From Flavobacterium sp. (GTDB lineage Bacteria; Bacteroidota; Bacteroidia; Flavobacteriales; Flavobacteriaceae): a DNA stretch of 39,668 nucleotides. Positions 14,681 through 23,267 of this stretch are shown here, piece by piece. The notes beneath the pieces were generated by a model that saw nothing but the letters and a program-made list of their open reading frames with translations, was not told the DNA's origin and did no database searches. Numbering within the stretch: the stretch's first letter is position 1; each line of letters opens with the position of its first letter. The stretch spans positions 1 to 39,668 of the forward strand of contig NZ_JAIXRZ010000069.1 of assembly GCF_027484945.1 (NCBI RefSeq), written 5' to 3'. Position numbers and translations under genes: made by a program.

Positions 14681-16789
14681 ATGAAAAAAATAATTACAAC
14701 CAGTCTCATAATTTTATCTATGGTAACTGTAGAAGCACAGAACACCAATCCATTATTAAATGATTGGAAAGGAAAGTATGGCGGAGTACCCGCTTTTTCA
14801 GAATATAAAACGAGCCAATTTGAATCGGCTATTACTACCGCTATTGCAGAAAAACTTCGTGAAATCGACCGAATCGCTAACGCAGCATTACCGCCTGATT
14901 TTCAAAATACAATTGCAGAGTTAGAGCGTTCTGGAAAACGGTTAGCCCAAGTTAAAGCGATATTTGATATTTATAGTTCCAACTTAAATTCACCCGAATT
15001 TGAGGCTATTGAAGCAACAATAACCCCAAAATTATCAGAGGTAAACAATCAAATTTATCAAAACAAAAAACTTTTTGATCGTATTGCAGCGATTTACAAT
15101 AGTCCAGCATTCAAAAAGTTAACGCCAGAACAACAACGACTGGTTCAAGTGTATTATCAAAATTTTGTTCGTGAAGGAGCTTTGGCCGATTCAAAAAGTA
15201 AAGAACGTATTGCAGCAATTAATAAAGAATTGGCCGGATTATTTACAAAATTCAGTCAAAACCAATTAGCTGATGAAAATAATCAATACTTAGCCTTGAC
15301 CAATGAAACCGATTTTGACGGATTACCATCTGAATTGGCTGCAGCTGCAAGGAGTGAAGCAAAAGAGCGTAAATTGCCTTCGCTGGGTTGTATTGCAAAC
15401 ACCCGATCTTCAATTGAGCCTTTTTTAACGTTTTCGAGTCAACGCGAATTACGCGAAAAAGCATTTCGACTATTTGTGAATCGTGGAGATAATCCAAATT
15501 CTAATAATAATAATGAAACGGTTGTAAAAATTTTACAATTGAGAGCAGAAAAAGCTAAGTTATTAGGGTTTGACAATTTTGCATCCTGGAGTCTATCAAA
15601 TACCATGGCTAAAAAGCCAGAGCGCACATTAGAATTAATGCTTGCGGTTTGGGAGCCTGCAATTGCAAAGGTCCTTGAAGATGTAGCCGCAATGCAAAAA
15701 ATTGTTGAAAGTGAAGGGGAGAGTTTTGATATCGAACCTTGGGATTACCGGTATTATGCAGAGCTAGTTCGCAAAGCGAAGTTTGACGTCGATGCCAATC
15801 AAATTAAGCCCTTTTTGCAAATGGAAAAATTACGAGAAGGGATGTTTTGGGTAGCTGGTGAAATTTTCAATTTAAGTTTCAAACAAGTTTTTGATGTCCC
15901 GGTATTTCATCCCGATGTCCGTGTATGGGAGGTGAGCAATACATTAACAGGAAAACCAGTAGGCTTGTGGTATTTTGACCCCTTTGCACGCAAAGGAAAA
16001 CGTTCCGGGGCATGGATGACGGCCTATAGGGAACAAAGTCGCTTTAACGGTGAAGTCCTCACGTTAGTTTCAAATAATTGTAATTTTATAAAAGGTGCAG
16101 CGGGTGAGCCCCTATTAATTTCTTGGGATGATGCCAGTACATTGTTTCATGAATTTGGACATGCATTACACGGTTTGTGTTCAGATGTGAATTATCCTTC
16201 TTTATCAGGAACCAACACCCCTCGTGATTATGTGGAATTTCCATCTCAAATTTTAGAACGTTGGCTTGCAACCCCCGAAGTATTAAATAAATTCGCATTG
16301 CATTACCAAACGGGTGAACCGATGCCTTTGGAACTGGTAAAACGAATTGAAGCAGCAGCAACATTTAATGAAGGGTTTTCTACGGTTGAAACAATTTCTA
16401 GTGCGCTTTTGGATATGTATTTACACCAGTTAGAACGTCCTACTGTTGACCCGAAAGTTTTTGAAAAAGAAACGCTGGATGCATTGCTTATGCCTCGTGA
16501 AATTGTAATGCGTCATCGTATTCCACAATTTGGACATATCTTTTCTGGAGATGATTATGCCGCCGGTTATTACGGTTATTTGTGGGCCGATGCGATAAGT
16601 GCCGATGCTACAGAAGCATTTACGGTAGATGGAAAAGGTTTGTATGATAAAGAAGTTGCGAAACGCTTAGTAAAATATGTGTTTAGCGTTGGAAATTCAA
16701 TCGATCCCGAAGTTGCTTATCCAATGTTTCGCGGTAAAAAGTCGTCTACCGATGCTTTGATGCGGGCACGAAATTTTCCGATAAAATAG
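14681..16789 (+). CDS. dcp: M3 family zinc peptidase, peptidyl-dipeptidase Dcp-like, exported
   Basis: 702 aa from the ATG at 14681, chosen over an in-frame TTG at 14660 because MKKIITTSLIILSMVTVEAQ is a clean signal peptide. The M3 zinc site is intact: H490-E-F-G-H494 in LFHEFGHALHG, and E519 in DYVEFPSQ. GTNTPRDYVEFPSQILERW matches the Dcp/oligopeptidase A branch, which removes C-terminal dipeptides from oligopeptides. The length (~680-700 aa) is full. Predicted in the periplasm, for peptide scavenging. A bidirectional terminator follows. Confidence 0.93.
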   Translation: MKKIITTSLIILSMVTVEAQNTNPLLNDWKGKYGGVPAFSEYKTSQFESAITTAIAEKLREIDRIANAALPPDFQNTIAELERSGKRLAQVKAIFDIYSSNLNSPEFEAIEATITPKLSEVNNQIYQNKKLFDRIAAIYNSPAFKKLTPEQQRLVQVYYQNFVREGALADSKSKERIAAINKELAGLFTKFSQNQLADENNQYLALTNETDFDGLPSELAAAARSEAKERKLPSLGCIANTRSSIEPFLTFSSQRELREKAFRLFVNRGDNPNSNNNNETVVKILQLRAEKAKLLGFDNFASWSLSNTMAKKPERTLELMLAVWEPAIAKVLEDVAAMQKIVESEGESFDIEPWDYRYYAELVRKAKFDVDANQIKPFLQMEKLREGMFWVAGEIFNLSFKQVFDVPVFHPDVRVWEVSNTLTGKPVGLWYFDPFARKGKRSGAWMTAYREQSRFNGEVLTLVSNNCNFIKGAAGEPLLISWDDASTLFHEFGHALHGLCSDVNYPSLSGTNTPRDYVEFPSQILERWLATPEVLNKFALHYQTGEPMPLELVKRIEAAATFNEGFSTVETISSALLDMYLHQLERPTVDPKVFEKETLDALLMPREIVMRHRIPQFGHIFSGDDYAAGYYGYLWADAISADATEAFTVDGKGLYDKEVAKRLVKYVFSVGNSIDPEVAYPMFRGKKSSTDALMRARNFPIK

Positions 16790-16839
16790 GAATTGAAAAA
16801 GTAGATTGTAGTCTATATTTCAAGAACATAGAAAACAAA

Positions 16840-16867
16840 AAACCCGATACAATTGCATCGGGTTTTT
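16840..16867. terminator. Bidirectional intrinsic terminator between dcp and tsf
   Basis: AAACCCGAT (16840-16848) pairs with ATCGGGTTT (16857-16865). T-runs on both strands serve the convergent dcp (+) and tsf (-) genes. Confidence 0.88.
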
Positions 16868-16888
16868 ATATTTCAAGTGAATTAGTAA

Positions 16889-17713
16889 TTAACCTAAAGC
16901 GGCTCTTTTGAATCCAGTTACGGTTAAACCAGCATCTACTGATTTTACGTAAGCGCTAACACTCATAGAGCTATCTTTAATATAATCTTGGTTTACCAAG
17001 GTGTTGTCTTTGAAGAAGCGATTGATTTTACCTTTAGCAATATTGTCTAACATTGCTTCGGGTTTGCCTTCTGCTCGCAATTGGTCTTTAGCAATTTCAA
17101 TTTCTTTTTCGATAATCGATGCATCAACACCGTCTTCGTTTAAAGCAATTGGATTCATCGCAGCAGCTTGCATTGCAACGTTACGCGCTGCTTCATCAGC
17201 TCCGCCAACATTTGCAGATAATGCAACCAAAGTAGCAATTTTATTTCCAGCGTGGATGTATGAGTTTACATAAGCACCACTTAAACGCTCAAATGAACCA
17301 ATTTCGATTTTTTCACCGATAACTCCGGTTTGTTCGATTAATTTCTCAGCAACCGTAATTCCATTAAAATCGGCAGCCAAAAAAGCTTCTTTCGATTCAA
17401 AGTTTAAAGCTAAAGCCGCTAATTCTTGAGCTAATTTTACGAAACCTTCGTTTTTACCAACGAAGTCGGTTTCACAGTTCAACGAGATAATTGCTCCCGA
17501 AGTACTATCTGTATTAACAGCTGCAATAACCGCACCTTCAGTAGATTCTCTATCCGAACGATTTGCCGCAACTTTTTGTCCTTTTTTACGAAGGATTTCG
17601 ATTGCTTTGTCAAAATCACCTTCAGCTTCTACCAAGGCTTTTTTACAATCCATCATACCGGCACCGGTGATGGTTCTTAGTTTGTTTACGTCAGACGCAG
17701 TAATAGTTGACAT
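16889..17713 (-). CDS. tsf: Translation elongation factor Ts
   Basis: 274 aa. Nucleotide-exchange factor for EF-Tu. The N-terminal UBA-like domain with DVNKLRTITGAGMMDCKKAL (8-27) and EGDFDKAIEILRKKGQ is followed by the core with INCETDFV-type SLNCETDFVGKNEGFVKLA (~78-96), which contacts EF-Tu. The length is close to the E. coli protein (283 aa). As I recall, some Flavobacterium homologues are about 320 aa, with an insertion this one lacks. Last gene of rplM-rpsI-rpsB-tsf. Confidence 0.96.
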   Translation of the reverse strand: MSTITASDVNKLRTITGAGMMDCKKALVEAEGDFDKAIEILRKKGQKVAANRSDRESTEGAVIAAVNTDSTSGAIISLNCETDFVGKNEGFVKLAQELAALALNFESKEAFLAADFNGITVAEKLIEQTGVIGEKIEIGSFERLSGAYVNSYIHAGNKIATLVALSANVGGADEAARNVAMQAAAMNPIALNEDGVDASIIEKEIEIAKDQLRAEGKPEAMLDNIAKGKINRFFKDNTLVNQDYIKDSSMSVSAYVKSVDAGLTVTGFKRAALG

Positions 17714-17753
17714 TTCTTTTTATTTTTTTGATTAAAAATTTCGTTTAAAAATC

Positions 17754-17827
17754 AAATTCCAATTTCGAGATTCCAAACACTGGCTTGCTAAAAACCTAGG
17801 GAATTTGGAATCTTTCCATTGGAATTT
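17754..17827 (-). other. Nested double inverted repeat between rpsB and tsf
   Basis: Outer pair AAATTCCAAT (17754-17763) / ATTGGAATTT (17818-17827) and inner pair AGATTCCAAA (17768-17777) / TTTGGAATCT (17804-17813), each a perfect 10 bp. The rpsB-tsf transcript can form a long two-tier hairpin here without a T-run. It may be a processing site, a translational control element or a mobile inverted-repeat element. Confidence 0.7.
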
Positions 17828-17837
17828 AGTGTTTTAG

Positions 17838-18659
17838 TTATTCTTCAGTAGCCGTTTCAGTAGCCGTTTCAGTAGCGGTTACTGGAGCCTCAGGAGCTTC
17901 AGCAACTACAGTTGTTTCTACTGCTTCTACTGCTTCAACTTCAGGAGCTTCATCCGCTTCTTTTTCGTTAGTGCGGTTAGCTAAACCATCTTGAATAGCA
18001 GCAGTTACTAAAGAAAGAATTTTTTCGATTGATTTAGAAGCATCATCGTTGGCAGGAATTACGAAATCAGCCTGACGAGGGTCTGAATTCGTATCTACCA
18101 TTGCAAATACTGGAATGTTTAATTTGTGTGCTTCTTTTACTGCGATATGTTCTGCTTTAATATCTACAATGAACAAAGCTGCAGGCAGTCTTGACATGTC
18201 AGCGATAGAACCTAAGTTCTTCTCTAACTTTGCACGAAGACGATCGATTTGTAATTTTTCTTTTTTAGACAACGTGTTGAACGTACCGTCTTTTTTCATA
18301 CGATCGATAGTCGCCATTTTTTTAACGGCTTTACGAATCGTTACGAAGTTAGTCAACATACCGCCAGGCCATCTTTCAGTGATGTAAGGCATGTTAGCCG
18401 CCGCTGCTTTTTCAGCTACGATGTCTTTTGCTTGTTTTTTGGTAGCTACGAATAAAATCTTTCTACCCGATGCAGCAATTTTTTTCAAAGCTTCATTTGC
18501 TTCTTCAATTTTAGCTGCAGTTTTGTAAAGGTTAATAATGTGGATACCATTACGCTCCATGTAGATGTAAGGAGCCATGTTAGGGTCCCACTTACGAGTC
18601 ATGTGTCCAAAGTGAACTCCAGCCTCTAGTAATTCTTTAACGTCTATTTTATTTGCCAT
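17838..18659 (-). CDS. rpsB: 30S ribosomal protein S2 with acidic C-terminal tail
   Basis: 273 aa. Core S2 (residues 1-~228) is unmistakable: LLEAGVHFGHMTRKWDPNMA, ERNGIHIINLYKT, ITERWPGGMLTNFVTIRK, and VDTNSDPRQADFVIPANDDA. From ~229 the tail is nearly all E, A, T, V and P (EADEAPEVEAVEAVET ... TATETATETATEE). Its last part is encoded by three tandem 12-bp units (TTCAGTAGCCGT on the plus strand, 17844-17879). Such tails vary between species and are probably disordered. It is upstream of tsf, as in most bacteria. Confidence 0.97.
   Translation of the reverse strand: MANKIDVKELLEAGVHFGHMTRKWDPNMAPYIYMERNGIHIINLYKTAAKIEEANEALKKIAASGRKILFVATKKQAKDIVAEKAAAANMPYITERWPGGMLTNFVTIRKAVKKMATIDRMKKDGTFNTLSKKEKLQIDRLRAKLEKNLGSIADMSRLPAALFIVDIKAEHIAVKEAHKLNIPVFAMVDTNSDPRQADFVIPANDDASKSIEKILSLVTAAIQDGLANRTNEKEADEAPEVEAVEAVETTVVAEAPEAPVTATETATETATEE
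17844..17879. repeat. Three 12-bp tandem repeats in the rpsB 3' end
   Basis: TTCAGTAGCCGT twice, then TTCAGTAGCGGT. They encode the T-A-T-E units of the S2 tail and keep the frame, so slippage would alter tail length in steps of four residues. Confidence 0.85.
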
Positions 18660-18685
18660 CTTTTTAATAGTTTACGTTCCGTTGA

Positions 18686-18760
18686 TTAGCAATTGTCGTG
18701 CTTTTAAAAGCTTTTAATGACAATTTAGATGCTAAACTAACTTCCTTTGACGAAAAGGAA
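18686..18760 (-). promoter_or_regulatory. Structured leader between rpsI and rpsB (candidate S2 autoregulatory RNA)
   Basis: In the rpsI-rpsB gap (18660-18805), TTAGC/GCTAA (18686-18690 / 18731-18735) and AATTGTC/GACAATT (18691-18697 / 18719-18725) make one stem with an asymmetric bulge. Its loop contains the self-complementary GCTTTTAAAAGC. A second hairpin TTCCTTT/AAAGGAA lies at 18742-18748 / 18754-18760. S2 represses its own operon through a leader structure in other bacteria; equivalence here is inference. Confidence 0.5.
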
Positions 18761-18805
18761 TAACGGCAACAGATTAATTTCAAACTTATGTGAACGAAAA
18801 TCGGA

Positions 18806-19192
18806 TTAACGTTTAGAGAATTGGAATCTCTTACGTGCTTTTTTCTGACCGAATTTCTTGCGTTCTACCATTCTTGGATCACGCGTTAGTAATCCTTCTG
18901 GTTTAAGGATAGCTCTGTTCTCAGCTTCAACCTCACACATTGCACGAGCAATCGCCATACGTACAGCCTCTGCTTGACCAGTTGAACCTCCTCCGTAAAC
19001 GTTAATTTTAACGTCGAAGTTGGCTGCATTATCAGTCATTGTTAAAGGTTGTAATACTTTGTATTGCAACGTAGCTGTTGGGAAGTAGTTTTCGAACTCT
19101 CTTTTGTTCACCGTGATTTTACCAGTTCCTTCAGAAACGTAAACACGGGCAACAGCGGTCTTTCTACGACCAATTTTGTGAATTGTTCCCAT
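18806..19192 (-). CDS. rpsI: 30S ribosomal protein S9
   Basis: 128 aa, normal length. It opens with [20 protein letters not shown] and ends with the basic S9 tail reaching the P site ([20 protein letters not shown], then QFSKR). The [19 protein letters not shown] block is conserved. The start ATG overlaps the rplM stop by one base, so synthesis is coupled to L13. Confidence 0.98.
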   Translation of the reverse strand: MGTIHKIGRRKTAVARVYVSEGTGKITVNKREFENYFPTATLQYKVLQPLTMTDNAANFDVKINVYGGGSTGQAEAVRMAIARAMCEVEAENRAILKPEGLLTRDPRMVERKKFGQKKARKRFQFSKR

Positions 19193-19647
19193 TACTTCAA
19201 ATCGTTTAAGTTAACGGTTTTTGGAGTTTGAGCAGCATGTTTGTGCTCAGCGCCAACGTATACATTCAAATTGCGGAATAATTGCGCACCTAATTTGTTT
19301 TTAGGCAACATTCCTTTTACAGCTTTCTCCACCATGATCGCAGGATTTTTGCGGTACATTTCTTTGGCAGATAAGCTTCTTTGACCACCTGGATAACCGG
19401 TATGGCGGATATACGTTTTATCCTCCATCTTGTTACCAGTCAGGTTGATTTTTTCAGCGTTGATAACAATTACGTTATCACCACAATCAACGTGCGGGGT
19501 ATAACTCGGTTTGTATTTACCTCGTAATAGCATGGCTACTTTTGAGGCTAAACGACCTAAGTTATGACCTTCAGCGTCTACAACAATCCACTGCTTGTCT
19601 GCAGTAGCTTTGTTGGCTGAAACTGTCTTGTAGCTTAATGTGTTCAC
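19192..19647 (-). CDS. rplM: 50S ribosomal protein L13
   Basis: 151 aa, normal length. Hallmarks are [40 protein letters not shown], and [20 protein letters not shown]. First gene of the rplM-rpsI-rpsB-tsf operon, transcribed from a near-consensus promoter at 19693-19722. Confidence 0.98.
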   Translation of the reverse strand: MNTLSYKTVSANKATADKQWIVVDAEGHNLGRLASKVAMLLRGKYKPSYTPHVDCGDNVIVINAEKINLTGNKMEDKTYIRHTGYPGGQRSLSAKEMYRKNPAIMVEKAVKGMLPKNKLGAQLFRNLNVYVGAEHKHAAQTPKTVNLNDLK

Positions 19648-19692
19648 AGTAATTAAATTTAATTAAACATTCCATTCCCAATTAAGGGAGTG

Positions 19693-19722
19693 CAAAAGTA
19701 CAATTTATTCTCATATATCCAA
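19693..19722 (-). promoter_or_regulatory. Promoter of the rplM-rpsI-rpsB-tsf operon
   Basis: On the minus strand TTG (19722-19720), 19 bases, then TACTTTTG (19700-19693), an almost ideal Bacteroidetes promoter. Transcription should start near 19686. The leader contains the perfect palindrome AATTAAATTTAATT (19651-19664). Confidence 0.82.
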
Positions 19723-19842
19723 ACCCTACTTTTATTTATTTCTTTGAAACTTAAAAAATTGACTCCAAGGTTATGGTTTCAATTCTATTTACACGGGACC
19801 TGTTTTTTGTTATCTCGTTTTTTTTAAACTTTTTTTAATCGA

Positions 19843-19896
19843 TTGACTTAAAAATTTTCGTGATAATTTTCGTAATTTTATACCGCATAAGTATAA
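19843..19896 (+). promoter_or_regulatory. lacI-family gene promoter with inverted-repeat candidate operator
   Basis: TTG (19843-19845) and TAATTTTC (19864-19871, one base off TAnnTTTG) are 18 bases apart. Just downstream TTATAC (19878-19883) and GTATAA (19891-19896) form an inverted repeat with a 7-base spacer, four bases before the regulator's ATG. The position suits autorepression. Confidence 0.45.
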
Positions 19897-19900
19897 GTTC

Positions 19901-20923
19901 ATGAAATCAAAAGCAACGTTAAAGCAAATTGCCAAAGAATTAGGAGTTTCCATATCAACTGTTTCTAAAGCGTTGAATGACAGTCCTGAAATTAGTGAAC
20001 CTACTAAAAAAAGAGTTCAGGAATATGCGAAACTCAAAAATTACAAGCCAAATGCGATTGGGTTAAATCTGAAAAACCGCTCAACCAAAACAATTGGAGT
20101 CATTATTCCCAATATTTTGAATTCATTTTTTGCTAAAGTCTTTACCGGTATTGAAAAAGTAGCCGATGAAAAAGGATACAAGGTGATGACGTATATCTCT
20201 AATGAGTCGTTGGATAAAGAAAAAACAGCATTGGAAATGTTAAGTAACGGCGCAATTGACGGTTTTATAGTGTCTATTTCGGAAGAAGCACAAAAACTCA
20301 ATCGCTTTGACCATTTCAAAACAATCATCAATGAAGGCACCCCGATTGTTATGTTTGACCGTATTGCCGATGAAGTGATTTGTGATAAAGTGATAGTTGA
20401 TGACTTTGATTCTGCGGTTAATGCAACCCAACATTTAGTAAAAACCGGATGCAAACGAATCGCTTTATTTTCTGCAATTGCCAATTTAAGTGTAGCAAAA
20501 TTACGCGCGGATGGATTTCGAAAAGCAATGGCTACTGCTGGATTATATGTAGACGAAGAAATTGTGATTTTATCCGATTCCAATGATGATTTTGATCAAA
20601 AAGTCGTGGGTTTCTTTGAAAAGCAAAAAGTAGATGCAGTATTTGCTTTGGATGAGCATGCGTCTGTAACTACCATGAAATTGGGAATAACTAAAGGATT
20701 GCGAATTCCTGATGAGTTGTCCATTATTGGTTTTGCTGATGGGGTTTGGTCACGCCGTATGACTCCTAGTTTATCAACGATAAGTCAGCACGGTCCTGAA
20801 ATTGGCGAAGTTGCAACGCGCGTATTAATTGATCGACTGGAAAATAAAGAAGAACACTATAAAGCCAAGACCCTGGTTGTGGCTACCGAATTGCGGCAAC
20901 GTGATTCTGTAAAGAAACTTTAA
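19901..20923 (+). CDS. LacI family transcriptional regulator
   Basis: 340 aa. The N-terminal helix-turn-helix TLKQIAKELGVSISTVSKAL (6-25) and hinge helix region (NYKPNAIGLNLK, ~47-58) are followed by a periplasmic-binding-protein-like sensor domain (TIGVIIPNILNSFFAKVFTG from ~63, VDAVFALDEHASVTTMKLGI, LSIIGFADG). The effector is usually a sugar or metabolite. No sugar catabolic genes adjoin; an ankyrin gene begins four bases after the stop and a T9SS cargo gene follows. Its targets are not evident. Confidence 0.93.
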   Translation: MKSKATLKQIAKELGVSISTVSKALNDSPEISEPTKKRVQEYAKLKNYKPNAIGLNLKNRSTKTIGVIIPNILNSFFAKVFTGIEKVADEKGYKVMTYISNESLDKEKTALEMLSNGAIDGFIVSISEEAQKLNRFDHFKTIINEGTPIVMFDRIADEVICDKVIVDDFDSAVNATQHLVKTGCKRIALFSAIANLSVAKLRADGFRKAMATAGLYVDEEIVILSDSNDDFDQKVVGFFEKQKVDAVFALDEHASVTTMKLGITKGLRIPDELSIIGFADGVWSRRMTPSLSTISQHGPEIGEVATRVLIDRLENKEEHYKAKTLVVATELRQRDSVKKL

Positions 20924-20927
20924 TCGA

Positions 20928-21443
20928 ATGAAAGGACTATTATTTGCCTTTTTTGCTTCGGTTTCACTTTGGGCGCAAAGTGCACCCGATGTGTTTGAAA
21001 TTGCACGAAGAGGAACCGAAAGTCAAGCAAAAGAAGCCTTATCTCAAAACAAAAATTGCTTTTCAATTGTTAATGATGAAGGTTTTACGCCTTTGATTCT
21101 AGCCTGTTACAAAGGAAATGTCCCTGTAGCCAAATGTATAATCCAAAGTGAAGCTGCAATTAATTTCAATTCATCATACGGCACGGCCTTAATGGCGGCA
21201 ACCGTAAAGGGAAATGTAGCGTTGGTGCAATTGCTTTTAGAACATCATGCAGACCCTAATTTGTCTGATGGTCAAGGGAATACCGCTTTAATTTATGCAG
21301 CAATGTTCCAAAATTTACCTATAATTAAACTTTTGTTGGCCTATGGAGTACAACGGGATTCAAAAGACGCTTCAGGACTAACGGCATTTGAACATGCGGT
21401 TAAAACAGGAAATGAAGAGCTTATTAATTTACTCAAACATTAA
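20928..21443 (+). CDS. Exported ankyrin-repeat protein
   Basis: 171 aa. The N-terminal signal peptide ends around SLWAQS (residues ~13-18). Four to five ankyrin repeats then fill the protein, for example NDEGFTPLILACYKGNVPVA (~45-64), GTALMAATVKGNVALVQLLL and GNTALIYAAMFQNLPIIKLL. Ankyrin repeats bind proteins; the partner is unknown. It is four bases from the LacI gene and twelve from the T9SS gene, suggesting one transcript. Confidence 0.85.
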   Translation: MKGLLFAFFASVSLWAQSAPDVFEIARRGTESQAKEALSQNKNCFSIVNDEGFTPLILACYKGNVPVAKCIIQSEAAINFNSSYGTALMAATVKGNVALVQLLLEHHADPNLSDGQGNTALIYAAMFQNLPIIKLLLAYGVQRDSKDASGLTAFEHAVKTGNEELINLLKH

Positions 21444-21454
21444 AAATTACAAAA

Positions 21455-23122
21455 ATGAAAAAAACACTACTATTCTTTTCTTCACTAATCACAATTTTAT
21501 GCGGATTATCTCAAGGATATGCTCAGAATCTACAATCGATTCCTATTCAAAGTGGATTTAATGCAGACGTTGTTGCCAATGGAATTGGAAGCTCAGCTCT
21601 TTCTACATCCAATGATGTGGATGGTGTGAATTATAATTTTGTATCACGCGATTTTCAACTCACGTCAACAAGCGCTGCTTTGACATATGGCTTACCTACA
21701 AGTGGTTTAATCACTAGTGCGGTTGCGGCTCCAGCAGGATTAACCTATCAATTAGCTTCTTATAGCGCCAACAATTCTTTGCGCTTGCAAAATACCAATG
21801 ATTCAGGCACTCTAGTCTTTACAGCACCTTTGGCAGCCGTAAACTTATATATGTTGGCTACTTCGGGAAGCGGTGCTTCAACAGTGAATGTTACGGTTAA
21901 CTATGTAGATACAACTACCGAATCGTTTACCAATTTAAGTTTGTCAGATTGGTATGGTGGCGTAAACTTTGCCATTACTGCATTAGGCCGTATAAACCGT
22001 ACCAATAATGTTTTGGAAACAGGTGGCGGAACGAATCCTCGTTTGTATCAAATTCCTATAGCAATAAGTGCAGCTAATCAATCGAAATTAATTCAGAGCG
22101 TTACCGTAACCAAATCGGGAACAGGCGGAATTCCTAATATTATGGCTTTTTCGGCAGATGCGTACACCTCGTGTCAGGGTCCGACAAACATTACCTATGT
22201 ATCATCAAATGATGGCGGAACCTTAAGTTGGACAGCTCCAAGCAGTGCTCCAGCTTCTGGGTATGAATATTACTACAGTACATCTTCAACAGCACCAAAT
22301 GATGTAACCATACCTTCAGGAAGTGTAGCGGCAGGGGTGACTTCTGTAACCTTAACCGGATTACCTATTGGAACTACGTATTATTTCTGGGTACGTTCGA
22401 ATTGTGGAAGTACACAAGGATTCTGGCAATTGAAAGTATTTACTACGGGTCAAATCGTAACGACGTATACCAATGGTGATATCAATACAGAGTTTTCTAC
22501 AACAGCCACAGTAACAAGTACGAATGCCTGTCCGGGCACTTTAACAGTTAATGTTCCTGCGGGTTATTATATCGCATCTACTGATGTGGCGTATACTATG
22601 ACTACAGCGAGTAATGGTTGGATGAGTGAACAACGATCGTTATTAGTGTGTACTACGAATAATACATCTGAAGCAGCGTTGACTTCTGGAGTCGGAGGGA
22701 CAACAGGAACGTATTCCTATAATCGCACAGGATTGACTATTGCGAATAATCTAACAGGAAATGTTTCTTTTGAATTACGTGCATGGCGTACTTATGGAGG
22801 TTCAGGTTGTGATGCCAATTTCAATAAAGTAGATAATAATTCATGGAAAATCACAGTTACATTAACTCAGTCCTTATCCAATGCAGAGACAATTAAGCCG
22901 AAAGTGACCGTTTATCCGGTGCCGTTCACTACCGTTTTAAATATTGAAAATGCAAGTGAAATTTCGACCCTGACGATTATGGATACTACGGGGAAAATCA
23001 TTCGTGCCTTGAATCAGCCTAATACTTCGGTTGATGTAAGTGATTTAGCAGCCGGTTTGTATGTGTTACAAATGAAGCGAATAGATGGTTCAGTAAGCTA
23101 CACTAAAGCAATCAAAGAATAA
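21455..23122 (+). CDS. Secreted fibronectin-type-III protein with type IX secretion sorting domain
   Basis: 555 aa. Signal peptide to about residue 24 (ILCGLSQGYAQ). Residues ~25-240 form a Ser/Thr/Ala-rich beta domain of no recognised family. A fibronectin type III module spans ~245-330 (GTLSWTAPSSAPASGYEYYY, LTGLPIGTTYYFWVRSNCGS). Another unassigned beta region follows. The C-terminal ~75 aa (KVTVYPVPFTTVLNIEN, ISTLTIMDTTGKII, VSDLAAGLYVLQMKRIDGS) are a type A T9SS sorting signal, so the protein should cross the outer membrane by the type IX system and may be attached to the surface. Ligand or enzymatic role unknown. Confidence 0.88.
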   Translation: MKKTLLFFSSLITILCGLSQGYAQNLQSIPIQSGFNADVVANGIGSSALSTSNDVDGVNYNFVSRDFQLTSTSAALTYGLPTSGLITSAVAAPAGLTYQLASYSANNSLRLQNTNDSGTLVFTAPLAAVNLYMLATSGSGASTVNVTVNYVDTTTESFTNLSLSDWYGGVNFAITALGRINRTNNVLETGGGTNPRLYQIPIAISAANQSKLIQSVTVTKSGTGGIPNIMAFSADAYTSCQGPTNITYVSSNDGGTLSWTAPSSAPASGYEYYYSTSSTAPNDVTIPSGSVAAGVTSVTLTGLPIGTTYYFWVRSNCGSTQGFWQLKVFTTGQIVTTYTNGDINTEFSTTATVTSTNACPGTLTVNVPAGYYIASTDVAYTMTTASNGWMSEQRSLLVCTTNNTSEAALTSGVGGTTGTYSYNRTGLTIANNLTGNVSFELRAWRTYGGSGCDANFNKVDNNSWKITVTLTQSLSNAETIKPKVTVYPVPFTTVLNIENASEISTLTIMDTTGKIIRALNQPNTSVDVSDLAAGLYVLQMKRIDGSVSYTKAIKE

Positions 23123-23144
23123 TTAAATGTTTCTAAAACAACAA

Positions 23145-23172
23145 AAAATGGGTCGTAAATGACCCATTTTTT
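23145..23172. terminator. Bidirectional intrinsic terminator between the T9SS gene and polA
   Basis: AAAATGGGTC (23145-23154), loop GTAAAT, GACCCATTTT (23161-23170), with T-runs in both directions. Confidence 0.9.
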
Positions 23173-23189
23173 ATTTTAGATTGCATACC

Positions 23190-23266
23190 GTACACTATTT
23201 ACTGCCTACTGAACACTGCCTACTGAACACTGCCCACTGCTTACTGCCTACTGAACACTGTCCACT
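23190..23266. repeat. Heptamer array C: 11 units of 7 bp ending ACT (GCCTACT/GAACACT)
   Basis: Eleven 7-bp units, all ending ACT: GTACACT, ATTTACT, GCCTACT, GAACACT, GCCTACT, GAACACT, GCCCACT, GCTTACT, GCCTACT, GAACACT, GTCCACT. GCCTACT-GAACACT recurs as a 14-bp superunit. The array ends one base before the polA stop codon (CTA at 23268-23270 on this strand) and lies wholly between it and the terminator. Confidence 0.92.
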
Positions 23267-23267
23267 A

